The notes under the pieces: model-generated
What the model was told of the DNA's origin: nothing
Database searches by the model: none
Seen by the model: the letters and a program-made list of their open reading frames with translations, nothing else
From: Auanema rhodensis
Taxonomy: Eukaryota; Nematoda; Chromadorea; Rhabditida; Rhabditidae
DNA length: 64,000 bases
Assembly (NCBI GenBank): GCA_964057225.1
Contig: OZ059895.1
Span: 22,268,688-22,332,687, forward strand
Direction: 5' to 3'
Part shown: piece by piece, positions 27,272-40,280 of the stretch
Numbering within the stretch: position 1 is the first letter of the stretch
How the letters are laid out: each line of letters starts with the position of its first letter
Made by a program: the position numbers and the translations under genes

Positions 27272-28678
27272 GTAACCATGACTTTGAAATTTACGTGAAC
27301 TTTAATTTATGCTAATTAAGTGTACACATGATGTGCACTTGGTATGTAACTCGCTTCACGTGAAAGATAAAGAGATGAGGTTTTCAAAATAGATTCCTCA
27401 TTTCCATATTAGTCTAAAAACAAATTTTTATTGATCTTGGTGCATGGCAACCATGACTTTAAAATTTACGTGAACTTTAATTTATGCTAATTAAGTGTAC
27501 ACATGATGTGCACTTGGTATGTAACTCGCTTTACGTCAAAGATAAAGAGATGCGGTTTTCAAAATTAGATTCCCCATGTCCATATTAGTCTAAAAACAAA
27601 TTTTTATTAATATTGGTGCATGGTAACCATGACTTTGAAATTTACGTGAACTTTAATTTATGCTAATTAAGTGTACACATGATGTGCGCTTGGTATGTAA
27701 CTCGCTTCACGTGAAAGATAAAGAGATGCGGTTTTCAAAATTAGATTCCCCATTTCCATATTAGTCTAAAAACAAATTTTTATTGATATTGGTGCATGGC
27801 AACCATGACTTTAAAATTTACGTGAACTTTAATTTATGCTAATTAAGTGTACACATGATGTGCACTTGGTATGTAACTCGCTTCACGTCAAAGATAAAGA
27901 GATGCGGTTTTCAAAATTAGATTCCCCATGTCCATATTAGTCTAAAAACAAATTTTTATTAATATTGGTGCATGGTAACCATGACTTTGAAATTTACGTG
28001 AACTTTAATTTATGCTAATTAAGTGTACACATGATGTGTACTTGGTATGTAACTCGCTTCACGTGAAAGATGAAGAGATGCGGTTTTCAAAATTAGATTC
28101 CTCATGTCCATATTAGTCTAAAAACGAATTTTTATTGATATTGATGCATGGTAACCATGACTTTGAAATTTACGTGAACTTTAATTTATGCTAATTAAGT
28201 GTACACATGATGTGCACTTGGTATGTAACTCGCTTCACGTCAAAGATAAAGAGATGCGGTTTTCAAAATTAGATTCCCCATTTCCATGTTAGTCTAAAAA
28301 CAAATTTTTATTGATATTGGTGCATGGTAACCATGACTTTGAAATTTACGTGAACTTCAATTTATGCTAATTAAGTGTACACGTGATGTGCACTTGGTAT
28401 GTAACTCGCTTCACGTGAAAGATGAAGAGATGCGGTTTTCAAAATTAGATTCCCCATGTCCATATTAGTCTAAAAACACATTTTTGTTGATATTGGTGGA
28501 TGGTAACCATGACTTTGAAATTTACGTGAACTTCAATTTATGCTAATTAAGTGTACACATGATGTGCACTTGGTATGTAACTCGCTTCAAGTCAAAGATA
28601 AAGAGATGCGGTTTTCAAAATTAGATTCCCTATGTCCATATTAGTCTGAAAACAAATTTTTATTAATATTGGTGCATG
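27272..28678 (+). repeat. Block IV HOR copy, 8-monomer (m6 and m7 absent)
   Basis: Order m1-m5 then m8-m10. Its m5 carries the rare ATGTGTACTTGG (28,036). It ends in the GTCTGAAAAC form of m10 at 28,640. It is the same length as the copy to its left but lacks a different monomer pair. Confidence 0.85.
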
Positions 28679-30437
28679 GTAACCATGACTTTGAAATTTA
28701 CGTGAACTTTAATTTATGCTAATTAAGTGTACACATGATGTGCACTTGGTATGTAACTCGCTTCACGTGAAAGATAAAGAGATGCGGTTTTCAAAATAGA
28801 TTCCCCATTTCCATATTAGTCTAAAAACAAATTTTTATTGATCTTGGTGCATGGCAACCATGACTTTAAAATTTACGTGAACTTTAATTTATGCTAATTA
28901 AGTGTACACATGATGTGCACTTGGTATGTAACTCGCTTTACGTCAAAGATAAAGAGATGCGGTTTTCAAAATTAGATTCCCCATGTCCATATTAGTCTAA
29001 AAACAAATTTTTATTAATATTGGTGCATGGTAACCATGACTTTGAAATTTACGTGAACTTTAATTTATGCTAATTAAGTGTACACATGATGTGCGCTTGG
29101 TATGTAACTCACTTCACGTGAAAGATAAAGAGATGCGGTTTTCAAAATTAGATTCCCCATTTCCATATTAGTCTAAAAACAAATTTTTATTGATATTGGT
29201 GCATGGCAACCATGACTTTAAAATTTACGTGAACTTTAATTTATGCTAATTAAGTGTACACATGATGTGCACTTGGTATGTAACTCGCTTCACGTCAAAG
29301 ATAAAGAGATGCGGTTTTCAAAATTAGATTCCCCATGTCCATATTAGTCTAAAAACAAATTTTTATTAATATTGGTGCATGGTAACCATGACTTTGAAAT
29401 TTACGTGAACTTTAATTTATGCTAATTAAGTGTACACATGATGTGCACTTGGTATGTAACTCGCTTCACGTGAAAGATGAAGAGATGCGGTTTTCAAAAT
29501 TAGATTCCTCATGTCCATATTAGTCTAAAAACGAATTTTTATTGATATTGATGCATGGTAACCATGACTTTGAAATTTACGTGAACTTTAATTTATGCTA
29601 ATTAAGTGTACACATGATGTGCACTTGGTATGTAACTCGCTTCACGTGAAAGATGAAGAGATACGGTTTTCAAAATTAGATTCCTCATGTCCATATTAGT
29701 CTAAAAACAAATTTTTATTAATATTGGTGCATGGTAACCATGACTTTGAAATTTACGTGAACTTTAATTTATGCTTATTAAGTGTACACGTGATGTGCAC
29801 TTGGTATGTAACTCGCTTCACGTGAAAGATAAAGGGATGCGGTTTTCAAAATTAGATTCCCCATGTCCATATTAGTCTAAAAACAAATTTTTATTGATAT
29901 TGGTGCATGGTAACCATGACTTTGAAATTTACGTGAACTTTAATTTATGCTAATTAAGTGTACACATGATGTGCACTTGGTATGTAACTCGCTTCACGTC
30001 AAAGATAAAGAGATGCGGTTTTCAAAATTAGATTCCCCATTTCCATGTTAGTCTAAAAACAAATTTTTATTGATATTGGTGCATGGTAACCATGACTTTG
30101 AAATTTACGTGAACTTCAATTTATGCTAATTAAGTGTACACGTGATGTGCACTTGGTATGTAACTCGCTTCACGTGAAAGATGAAGAGATGCGGTTTTCA
30201 AAATTAGATTCCCCATGTCCATATTAGTCTAAAAACACATTTTTGTTGATATTGGTGGACGGTAACCATGACTTTGAAATTTACGTGAACTTCAATTTAT
30301 GCTAATTAAGTGTACACATGATGTGCACTTGGTATGTAACTCGCTTCAAGTCAAAGATAAAGAGATGCGGTTTTCAAAATTAGATTCCCTATGTCCATAT
30401 TAAACTGAAAACAAATTTTTATTAATATTGGTGCATG
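28679..30437 (+). repeat. Block IV HOR copy, full 10-monomer
   Basis: Contains m1 through m10, 1,759 bp. Its m3 has the private AACTCACTTCACG and its m9 ends GGTGGACGG (30,257). It recurs at 31,318 with the same private changes, 2,639 bp later. Confidence 0.9.
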
Positions 30438-30613
30438 GTAACCATGACTTTGAAATTTACGTGAACTTTAATTTATGCTAATTAAGTGTACACATGATGT
30501 GCACTTGGTATGTAACTCGCTTCACGTGAAAGATAAAGAGATGCGGTTTTCAAAATTAGATTCCCCATGTCCATATTAGTCTAAAAACAAATTTTTATTA
30601 ATATTGGTGCATG
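30438..30613 (+). other. Hybrid monomer (m1 5' part joined to m4 3' part)
   Basis: The left part reads CACGTGAAAGATAAAGAG as in m1. The right part has AAAATTAGATT, CCCCATG and TTAATATTGG as in m4, rather than m1's AAAATAGATT, CATTTCC and GATCTTGG. The exchange point lies between about 30,531 (the CACGTG side) and 30,550. A single in-register exchange here removes exactly three monomers' worth of sequence, which fits the short HOR copy that follows. Confidence 0.75.
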
Positions 30614-31317
30614 GTAACCATGACTTTGAAATTTACGTGAACTTTAATTTATGCTAATTAAGTGTACACATGATGTGTACTTGGTATGTAACTCGCTTCA
30701 CGTGAAAGATGAAGAGATGCGGTTTTCAAAATTAGATTCCTCATGTCCATATTAGTCTAAAAACGAATTTTTATTGATATTGATGCATGGTAACCATGAC
30801 TTTGAAATTTACGTGAACTTTAATTTATGCTAATTAAGTGTACACATGATGTGCACTTGGTATGTAACTCGCTTCACGTCAAAGATAAAGAGATGCGGTT
30901 TTCAAAATTAGATTCCCCATTTCCATGTTAGTCTAAAAACAAATTTTTATTGATATTGGTGCATGGTAACCATGACTTTGAAATTTACGTGAACTTCAAT
31001 TTATGCTAATTAAGTGTACACGTGATGTGCACTTGGTATGTAACTCGCTTCACGTGAAAGATGAAGAGATGCGGTTTTCAAAATTAGATTCCCCATGTCC
31101 ATATTAGTCTAAAAACACATTTTTGTTGATATTGGTGGATGGTAACCATGACTTTGAAATTTACGTGAACTTCAATTTATGCTAATTAAGTGTACACATG
31201 ATGTGCACTTGGTATGTAACTCGCTTCAAGTCAAAGATAAAGAGATGCGGTTTTCAAAATTAGATTCCCTATGTCCATATTAGTCTGAAAACAAATTTTT
31301 ATTAATATTGGTGCATG
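30438..31317 (+). repeat. Block IV HOR copy, 5-monomer deletion derivative
   Basis: An 880-bp copy: a hybrid first monomer, then m5 (with ATGTGTACTTGG), m8, m9 and m10. It sits between two nearly identical 10-monomer copies, and together with one of them forms a 15-monomer composite unit of 2,639 bp. Confidence 0.85.
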
Positions 31318-33076
31318 GTAACCATGACTTTGAAATTTACGTGAACTTTAATTTATGCTAATTAAGTGTACACATGATGTGCACTTGGTATGTAACTCGC
31401 TTCACGTGAAAGATAAAGAGATGCGGTTTTCAAAATAGATTCCCCATTTCCATATTAGTCTAAAAACAAATTTTTATTGATCTTGGTGCATGGCAACCAT
31501 GACTTTAAAATTTACGTGAACTTTAATTTATGCTAATTAAGTGTACACATGATGTGCACTTGGTATGTAACTCGCTTTACGTCAAAGATAAAGAGATGCG
31601 GTTTTCAAAATTAGATTCCCCATGTCCATATTAGTCTAAAAACAAATTTTTATTAATATTGGTGCATGGTAACCATGACTTTGAAATTTACGTGAACTTT
31701 AATTTATGCTAATTAAGTGTACACATGATGTGCGCTTGGTATGTAACTCACTTCACGTGAAAGATAAAGAGATGCGGTTTTCAAAATTAGATTCCCCATT
31801 TCCATATTAGTCTAAAAACAAATTTTTATTGATATTGGTGCATGGCAACCATGACTTTAAAATTTACGTGAACTTTAATTTATGCTAATTAAGTGTACAC
31901 ATGATGTGCACTTGGTATGTAACTCGCTTCACGTCAAAGATAAAGAGATGCGGTTTTCAAAATTAGATTCCCCATGTCCATATTAGTCTAAAAACAAATT
32001 TTTATTAATATTGGTGCATGGTAACCATGACTTTGAAATTTACGTGAACTTTAATTTATGCTAATTAAGTGTACACATGATGTGCACTTGGTATGTAACT
32101 CGCTTCACGTGAAAGATGAAGAGATGCGGTTTTCAAAATTAGATTCCTCATGTCCATATTAGTCTAAAAACGAATTTTTATTGATATTGATGCATGGTAA
32201 CCATGACTTTGAAATTTACGTGAACTTTAATTTATGCTAATTAAGTGTACACATGATGTGCACTTGGTATGTAACTCGCTTCACGTGAAAGATGAAGAGA
32301 TACGGTTTTCAAAATTAGATTCCTCATGTCCATATTAGTCTAAAAACAAATTTTTATTAATATTGGTGCATGGTAACCATGACTTTGAAATTTACGTGAA
32401 CTTTAATTTATGCTTATTAAGTGTACACGTGATGTGCACTTGGTATGTAACTCGCTTCACGTGAAAGATAAAGGGATGCGGTTTTCAAAATTAGATTCCC
32501 CATGTCCATATTAGTCTAAAAACAAATTTTTATTGATATTGGTGCATGGTAACCATGACTTTGAAATTTACGTGAACTTTAATTTATGCTAATTAAGTGT
32601 ACACATGATGTGCACTTGGTATGTAACTCGCTTCACGTCAAAGATAAAGAGATGCGGTTTTCAAAATTAGATTCCCCATTTCCATGTTAGTCTAAAAACA
32701 AATTTTTATTGATATTGGTGCATGGTAACCATGACTTTGAAATTTACGTGAACTTCAATTTATGCTAATTAAGTGTACACGTGATGTGCACTTGGTATGT
32801 AACTCGCTTCACGTGAAAGATGAAGAGATGCGGTTTTCAAAATTAGATTCCCCATGTCCATATTAGTCTAAAAACACATTTTTGTTGATATTGGTGGACG
32901 GTAACCATGACTTTGAAATTTACGTGAACTTCAATTTATGCTAATTAAGTGTACACATGATGTGCACTTGGTATGTAACTCGCTTCAAGTCAAAGATAAA
33001 GAGATGCGGTTTTCAAAATTAGATTCCCTATGTCCATATTAAACTGAAAACAAATTTTTATTAATATTGGTGCATG
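31318..33076 (+). repeat. Block IV HOR copy, full 10-monomer (second)
   Basis: Repeats the 28,679-30,437 copy at an offset of 2,639 bp (15 monomers, one of 175 bp), including AACTCACTTCACG in m3 and GGTGGACGG in m9 (32,896). The AAACTGAAAAC form of m10 is at 33,038. Confidence 0.9.
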
Positions 33077-34483
33077 GTAACCATGACTTTGAAATTTACG
33101 TGAACTTTAATTTATGCTAATTAAGTGTACACATGATGTGCACTTGGTATGTAACTCGCTTCACGTGAAAGATAAAGAGATGAGGTTTTCAAAATAGATT
33201 CCCCATTTCCATATTAGTCTAAAAACAAATTTTTATTGATCTTGGTGCATGGCAACCATGACTTTAAAATTTACGTGAACTTTAATTTATGCTAATTAAG
33301 TGTACACATGATGTGCACTTGGTATGTAACTCGCTTTACGTCAAAGATAAAGAGATGCGGTTTTCAAAATTAGATTCCCCATGTCCATATTAGTCTAAAA
33401 ACAAATTTTTATTAATATTGGTGCATGGTAACCATGACTTTGAAATTTACGTGAACTTTAATTTATGCTAATTAAGTGTACACATGATGTGCGCTTGGTA
33501 TGTAACTCGCTTCACGTGAAAGATAAAGAGATGCGGTTTTCAAAATTAGATTCCCCATTTCCATATTAGTCTAAAAACAAATTTTTATTGATATTGGTGC
33601 ATGGCAACCATGACTTTAAAATTTACGTGAACTTTAATTTATGCTAATTAAGTGTACACATGATGTGCACTTGGTATGTAACTCGCTTCACGTCAAAGAT
33701 AAAGAGATGCGGTTTTCAAAATTAGATTCCCCATGTCCATATTAGTCTAAAAACAAATTTTTATTAATATTGGTGCATGGTAACCATGACTTTGAAATTT
33801 ACGTGAACTTTAATTTATGCTAATTAAGTGTACACATGATGTGTACTTGGTATGTAACTCGCTTCACGTGAAAGATGAAGAGATGCGGTTTTCAAAATTA
33901 GATTCCTCATGTCCATATTAGTCTAAAAACGAATTTTTATTGATATTGATGCATGGTAACCATGACTTTGAAATTTACGTGAACTTTAATTTATGCTAAT
34001 TAAGTGTACACATGATGTGCACTTGGTATGTAACTCGCTTCACGTCAAAGATAAAGAGATGCGGTTTTCAAAATTAGATTCCCCATTTCCATGTTAGTCT
34101 AAAAACAAATTTTTATTGATATTGGTGCATGGTAACCATGACTTTGAAATTTACGTGAACTTCAATTTATGCTAATTAAGTGTACACGTGATGTGCACTT
34201 GGTATGTAACTCGCTTCACGTGAAAGATGAAGAGATGCGGTTTTCAAAATTAGATTCCCCATGTCCATATTAGTCTAAAAACACATTTTTGTTGATATTG
34301 GTGGATGGTAACCATGACTTTGAAATTTACGTGAACTTCAATTTATGCTAATTAAGTGTACACATGATGTGCACTTGGTATGTAACTCGCTTCAAGTCAA
34401 AGATAAAGAGATGCGGTTTTCAAAATTAGATTCCCTATGTCCATATTAGTCTGAAAACAAATTTTTATTAATATTGGTGCATG
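33077..34483 (+). repeat. Block IV HOR copy, 8-monomer (m6 and m7 absent, second)
   Basis: Order m1-m5, m8-m10, like 27,272-28,678, including GATGAGG in m1 and ATGTGTACTTGG in m5 (33,841). The last part of this copy is the left end of the large segmental duplication. Confidence 0.85.
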
Positions 34484-35890
34484 GTAACCATGACTTTGAA
34501 ATTTACGTGAACTTTAATTTATGCTAATTAAGTGTACACATGATGTGCACTTGGTATGTAACTCGCTTCACGTGAAAGATAAAGAGATGCGGTTTTCAAA
34601 ATAGATTCCCCATTTCCATATTAGTCTAAAAACAAATTTTTATTGATCTTGGTGCATGGCAACCATGACTTTAAAATTTACGTGAACTTTAATTTATGCT
34701 AATTAAGTGTACACATGATGTGCACTTGGTATGTAACTCGCTTTACGTCAAAGATAAAGAGATGCGGTTTTCAAAATTAGATTCCCCATGTCCATATTAG
34801 TCTAAAAACAAATTTTTATTAATATTGGTGCATGGTAACCATGACTTTGAAATTTACGTGAACTTTAATTTATGCTAATTAAGTGTACACATGATGTGCG
34901 CTTGGTATGTAACTCACTTCACGTGAAAGATAAAGAGATGCGGTTTTCAAAATTAGATTCCCCATTTCCATATTAGTCTAAAAACAAATTTTTATTGATA
35001 TTGGTGCATGGCAACCATGACTTTAAAATTTACGTGAACTTTAATTTATGCTAATTAAGTGTACACATGATGTGCACTTGGTATGTAACTCGCTTCACGT
35101 CAAAGATAAAGAGATGCGGTTTTCAAAATTAGATTCCCCATGTCCATATTAGTCTAAAAACAAATTTTTATTAATATTGGTGCATGGTAACCATGACTTT
35201 GAAATTTACGTGAACTTTAATTTATGCTAATTAAGTGTACACATGATGTGCACTTGGTATGTAACTCGCTTCACGTGAAAGATGAAGAGATGCGGTTTTC
35301 AAAATTAGATTCCTCATGTCCATATTAGTCTAAAAACGAATTTTTATTGATATTGATGCATGGTAACCATGACTTTGAAATTTACGTGAACTTTAATTTA
35401 TGCTAATTAAGTGTACACATGATGTGCACTTGGTATGTAACTCGCTTCACGTGAAAGATGAAGAGATGCGGTTTTCAAAATTAGATTCCTCATGTCCATA
35501 TTAGTCTAAAAACGAATTTTTATTGATATTGATGCATGGTAACCATGACTTTGAAATTTACGTGAACTTTAATTTATGCTTATTAAGTGTACACGTGATG
35601 TGCACTTGGTATGTAACTCGCTTCACGTGAAAGATGAAGAGATGCGGTTTTCAAAATTAGATTCCCCATGTCCATATTAGTCTAAAAACACATTTTTGTT
35701 GATATTGGTGGATGGTAACCATGACTTTGAAATTTACGTGAACTTCAATTTATGCTAATTAAGTGTACACATGATGTGCACTTGGTATGTAACTCGCTTC
35801 AAGTCAAAGATAAAGAGATGCGGTTTTCAAAATTAGATTCCCTATGTCCATATTAGTCTGAAAACAAATTTTTATTAATATTGGTGCATG
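34484..35890 (+). repeat. Block IV HOR copy, 8-monomer with altered middle
   Basis: Order m1-m5, a second m5-like monomer (GATGAAG, ACGAA, GATATTGATGC), an m7/m9 hybrid (GCTTATT and ACACGTG, then ACACATTTTTG and GGTGGA), and m10. The eight-monomer length is reached by a different route from the earlier 8-monomer copies. It is duplicated at 41,927-43,333. Confidence 0.85.
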
Positions 35891-36769
35891 GTAACCATGA
35901 CTTTGAAATTTACGTGAACTTTAATTTATGCTAATTAAGTGTACACATGATGTGCACTTGGTATGTAACTCGCTTCACGTGAAAGATAAAGAGATGCGGT
36001 TTTCAAAATAGATTCCCCATTTCCATATTAGTCTAAAAACAAATTTTTATTGATCTTGGTGCATGGCAACCATGACTTTAAAATTTACGTGAACTTTAAT
36101 TTATGCTAATTAAGTGTACACATGATGTGCACTTGGTATGTAACTCGCTTTACGTCAAAGATAAAGAGATGCGGTTTTCAAAATTAGATTCCCCATGTCC
36201 ATATTAGTCTAAAAACAAATTTTTATTAATATTGGTGCATGGTAACCATGACTTTGAAATTTACGTGAACTTTAATTTATGCTAATTAAGTGTACACATG
36301 ATGTGCGCTTGGTATGTAACTCACTTCACGTGAAAGATAAAGAGATGCGGTTTTCAAAATTAGATTCCCCATTTCCATATTAGTCTAAAAACAAATTTTT
36401 ATTGATATTGGTGCATGGCAACCATGACTTTAAAATTTACGTGAACTTTAATTTATGCTAATTAAGTGTACACATGATGTGCACTTGGTATGTAACTCGC
36501 TTCACGTCAAAGATAAAGAGATGCGGTTTTCAAAATTAGATTCCCCATGTCCATATTAGTCTAAAAACAAATTTTTATTAATATTGGTGCATGGTAACCA
36601 TGACTTTGAAATTTACGTGAACTTTAATTTATGCTAATTAAGTGTACACATGATGTGCACTTGGTATGTAACTCGCTTCACGTGAAAGATGAAGAGATGC
36701 GGTTTTCAAAATTAGATTCCTCATGTCCATATTAGTCTAAAAACGAATTTTTATTGATATTGATGCATG
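35891..36769 (+). repeat. Block IV HOR copy, partial (m1-m5), entering block V
   Basis: m1 to m5 are intact (starts 35,891, 36,066, 36,242, 36,418, 36,594). The next monomer at 36,770 is of the block V type with ACGTGAAGTGCAC. It is duplicated at 43,334-44,212. Confidence 0.85.
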
Positions 36770-37825
36770 GTAACCATGACTTTGAAATTTACGTGAACTT
36801 TAATTTATGCTTATTAAGTGTACACGTGAAGTGCACTTGGTATGTAACTCGCTTCACGTGAAAGATAAAGAGATGCGGTTTTCAAAATTAGATTCCCCTT
36901 GTCCATATTAGTCTAAAAACAAATTGTTATTGATATTGGTGCATGGTAACCATGACTTTAAAATTTACGTGAACTTTAATTTATGCTAATTAAGTGTACA
37001 CATGATGTGCACTTGGTATGTAACTCGCTTCAAGTCAAAGATAAAGAGATGCGGTTTTCAAAATTAGATTCCTCATGTCCATATTAGTCTAAAAACGAAT
37101 TTTCATTGATATTGATGCATGGTAACCATGACTTTGAAATTTACGTGAACTTTAATTTATGCTAATTAAGTGTACACATGATGTGCACTTGGTATGTAAC
37201 TCGCTTCAAGTCAAAGATAAAGAGATGCGGTTTTCAAAATTAGATTCCCTATGTCCATATTAGTCTAAAAACAAATTTTTATTAATATTGGTGCATGGTA
37301 ACCATGACTTTGAAATTTACGTGAACTTTAATTTATGCTAATTAAGTGCACACATGATGTGCGCTTGGTATGTAACTCGCTTCACGTGAAAGATAAAGAG
37401 ATGCGGTTTTCAAAATTAGATTCCCCATTTCCATATTAATCTAAAAACAAATTTTTATTGATATTGGTGCATGGCAACCATGACTTTAAAATTTACGTGA
37501 ACTTTAATTTATGCTAATTAAGTGTACACATGATGTGCACTTGGTATGTAACTCGCTTCAAGTCAAAGATAAAGAGATGCGGTTTTCAAAATTAGATTCC
37601 TCATGTCCATATTAGTCTGAAAACGAATTTTCATTGATATTGATGCATGGTAACCATGACTTTGAAATTTACGTGAACTTTAATTTATGCTAATTAAGTG
37701 TACACATGATGTGCACTTGGTATGTAACTCGCTTCACGTGAAAGATGAAGAGATGCGGTTTTCAAAATTAGATTCCTCATGTCCATATTAGTCTAAAAAC
37801 GAATTTTTATTGATATTGATGCATG
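36770..37825 (+). repeat. Block V 6-monomer HOR, first unit
   Basis: 1,056 bp, monomers d1-d6: d1, GCTTATT with GTGAAGTGCAC, CCCCTTGTCC and AAATTGTTATTG; d2, TTTAAAATT with CAAGTC and GAATTTTCATTG; d3, CAAGTC with CCCTATG; d4, AAGTGCACACATG with GTGCGCTT and CATTTCC; d5, GCAACC with CAAGTC and GAATTTTCATTG; d6, GATGAAG with ACGAA. The GTGAAG marker recurs at 36,826 and 37,882. Confidence 0.85.
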
Positions 37826-40001
37826 GTAACCATGACTTTGAAATTTACGTGAACTTTAATTTATGCTTATTAAGTGTACACGTGAAGTGCACTTGGTATG
37901 TAACTCGCTTCACGTGAAAGATAAAGAGATGCGGTTTTCAAAATTAGATTCCCCTTGTCCATATTAGTCTAAAAACAAATTGTTATTGATATTGGTGCAT
38001 GGTAACCATGACTTTAAAATTTACGTGAACTTTAATTTATGCTAATTAAGTGTACACATGATGTGCACTTGGTATGTAACTCGCTTCAAGTCAAAGATAA
38101 AGAGATGCGGTTTTCAAAATTAGATTCCTCATGTCCATATTAGTCTAAAAACGAATTTTCATTGATATTGATGCATGGTAACCATGACTTTGAAATTTAC
38201 GTGAACTTTAATTTATGCTAATTAAGTGTACACATGATGTGCACTTGGTATGTAACTCGCTTCAAGTCAAAGATAAAGAGATGCGGTTTTCAAAATTAGA
38301 TTCCCTATGTCCATATTAGTCTAAAAACAAATTTTTATTAATATTGGTGCATGGTAACCATGACTTTGAAATTTACGTGAACTTTAATTTATGCTAATTA
38401 AGTGCACACATGATGTGCGCTTGGTATGTAACTCGCTTCACGTGAAAGATAAAGAGATGCGGTTTTCAAAATTAGATTCCCCATTTCCATATTAGTCTAA
38501 AAACAAATTTTTATTGATATTGGTGCATGGCAACCATGACTTTAAAATTTACGTGAACTTTAATTTATGCTAATTAAGTGTACACATGATGTGCACTTGG
38601 TATGTAACTCGCTTCAAGTCAAAGATAAAGAGATGCGGTTTTCAAAATTAGATTCCTCATGTCCATATTAGTCTAAAAACGAATTTTCATTGATATTGAT
38701 GCATGGTAACCATGACTTTGAAATTTACGTGAACTTTAATTTATGCTAATTAAGTGTACACATGATGTGCACTTGGTATGTAACTCGCTTCAAGTCAAAG
38801 ATAAAGAGATGCGGTTTTCAAAATTAGATTCCCCATGTCCATATTAGTCTAAAAACAAATTTTTGTTGATATTGGTGGATGGTAACCATGACTTTGAAAT
38901 TTACGTGAACTTTAATTTATGCTAATTAAGTGTACACATGATGTGCACTTGGTATGTAACTCGCTTCACGTCAAAGATAAAGAGATGCGGTTTTCAAAAT
39001 TAGATTCCCTATGTCCATATTAGTCTAAAAACAAATTTTTATTAATATTGGTGCATGGTAACCATGACTTTGAAATTTACGTGAACTTTAATTTATGCTA
39101 ATTAAGTGTACACATGATGTGCGCTTGGTATGTAACTCGCTTCACGTGAAAGATAAAGAGATGCGGTTTTCAAAATTAGATTCCCCATTTCCATATTAGT
39201 CTAAAAACAAATTTTTATTGATATTGGTGCATGGCAACCATGACTTTAAAATTTACGTGAACTTTAATTTATGCTAATTAAGTGTACACATGATGTGCAC
39301 TTGGTATGTAACTCGCTTTACGTCAAAGATAAAGAGATGCGGTTTTCAAAATTAGATTTCCCATGTCCATATTAGTCTAAAAACAAATTTTTATTAATAT
39401 TGGTGCATGGTAACCATGACTTTAAAATTTACGTGAACTTTAATTTATGCTAATTAAGTGTACACATGATGTGCACTTGGTATGTAACTCGCTTCACGTC
39501 AAAGATAAAGAGATGCGGTTTTCAAAATTAGATTCCCCATGTCCATATTAGTCTAAAAACAAATTTTCATTAATATTGGTGCATGGTAACCATGACTTTG
39601 AAATTTACGTGAACTTTAATTTATGCTAATTAAGTGTACACATGATGTGCACTTGGTATGTAACTCGCTTCACGTGAAAGATGAAGAGATGCGGTTTTCA
39701 AAATTAGATTCCTCATGTCCATATTAGTCTAAAAACGAATTTTTATTGATATTGATGCATGGTAACCATGACTTTGAAATTTACGTGAACTTTAATTTAT
39801 GCTTATTAAGTGTACACGTGATGTGCACTTGGTATGTAACTCGCTTCACGTGAAAGATAAAGAGATGCGGTTTTCAAAATTAGATTCCCCATGTCCATAT
39901 TAGTCTAAAAACAAATTGTTATTGATATTGGTGCATGGTAACCATGACTTTGAAATTTACGTGAACTTTAATTTATGCTAATTAAGTGTACACATGATGT
40001 G
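37826..40001 (+). repeat. Block V second unit and trailing monomers, up to the inversion
   Basis: d1-d5 repeat from 37,826, then the order changes: a CAAGTC monomer with AAATTTTTGTTGATATTGG and GGTGGA, a CACGTC/CCCTATG monomer, a GTGCGCTT monomer, a GCAACC/TTTACGTC monomer with AGATTTCCC, a monomer with AATTTTCATTAATATT, an ACGAA monomer, and an AAATTGTTATTG monomer. The final monomer starts at 39,938 and is cut at about 40,001 by the strand switch. Confidence 0.8.
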
Positions 40002-40278
40002 TGTTTTTAGACTAATATGGACATGGGGAATCTAATTTTGAAAACCGCATCTCTTTATCTTTGACGTAAAGCGAGTTACATACCAAGTGCACATCATGTG
40101 CACACTTAATTAGCATAAATTAAAGTTCACGTAAATTTTAAAGTCATGGTTGCCATGCACCAAGATCAATAAAAATTTGTTTTTAGACTAATATGGAAAT
40201 GGGGAATCTATTTTGAAAACCGCATCTCTTTATCTTTCACGTGAAGCGAGTTACATACCAAGTGCACATCATGTGTAC
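40002..40278 (-). repeat. Inverted satellite segment, about 1.6 monomers
   Basis: This 277-bp piece reads as satellite on the minus strand. Its reverse complement runs from GTACACATGATG of a 175-bp monomer (AAAATAGATT, CATTTCC, GATCTTGG) into a GCAACC monomer with TTTACGTC and ends at TAGTCTAAAAACA. Those are the diagnostics of m1 followed by m2 of block IV, as at 28,679 or 41,927. GTACACATGATGTG is present at the left junction in forward orientation and again at the right end in reverse. TAGTCTAAAAACA is present reversed at the left end and forward after the right junction. Two bases (TG, 40,279-40,280) separate the right end from the resumed forward array. Exact junction bases are ambiguous by up to about four bases on the left. 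Confidence 0.93.
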
Positions 40279-40280
40279 TG

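Larger units (their letters stand above)
24600..36769 (+). repeat. Array block IV: HOR family of 10 canonical monomers with 8- and 5-monomer derivatives
   Basis: The canonical order, labelled m1-m10: m1, 175 bp with CATTTCC and GATCTTGG; m2, GCAACC with TTTACGTC; m3, GTGCGCTT with CATTTCC; m4, GCAACC with CACGTC; m5, GATGAAG with ACGAA; m6, GATACGG with CCTCATG; m7, GCTTATT with GATAAAGGG; m8, CACGTC with TTCCATGTTAG; m9, ACACGTG with ACACATTTTTG and GGTGGA; m10, CAAGTC with CCCTATG and GTCTGAAAAC or AAACTGAAAAC. Full 10-monomer copies are 1,759 bp, 8-monomer copies 1,407 bp and the 5-monomer copy 880 bp. The block opens with an incomplete copy beginning at m5 near 24,800. Confidence 0.9.
33370..40001 (+). 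repeat. Segmental duplication, copy 1 (late block IV and block V)
   Basis: Matches 40,813-47,268. Paired markers at a constant 7,443-bp offset: ATGTGTACTTGG 33,841/41,284; GTCTGAAAAC monomers 34,445/41,888 and 35,852/43,295; GTGAAG 36,826/44,269. After a one-monomer deletion in copy 2 the offset falls to 7,267 (GTGAAG 37,882/45,149; monomer start 39,938/47,205). Private variants such as AGATTTCCC and AATTTTCATTAATATT agree in both copies. Copy 1 stops at the inversion. Confidence 0.85.

Noticed and set aside
40002-40278. Transposon or foreign insertion at the 40-kb discontinuity
   Set aside because: Every base of the odd segment apart from the two-base filler is explained by satellite sequence on the opposite strand; there are no terminal repeats, coding sequence or target-site duplication in direct orientation.
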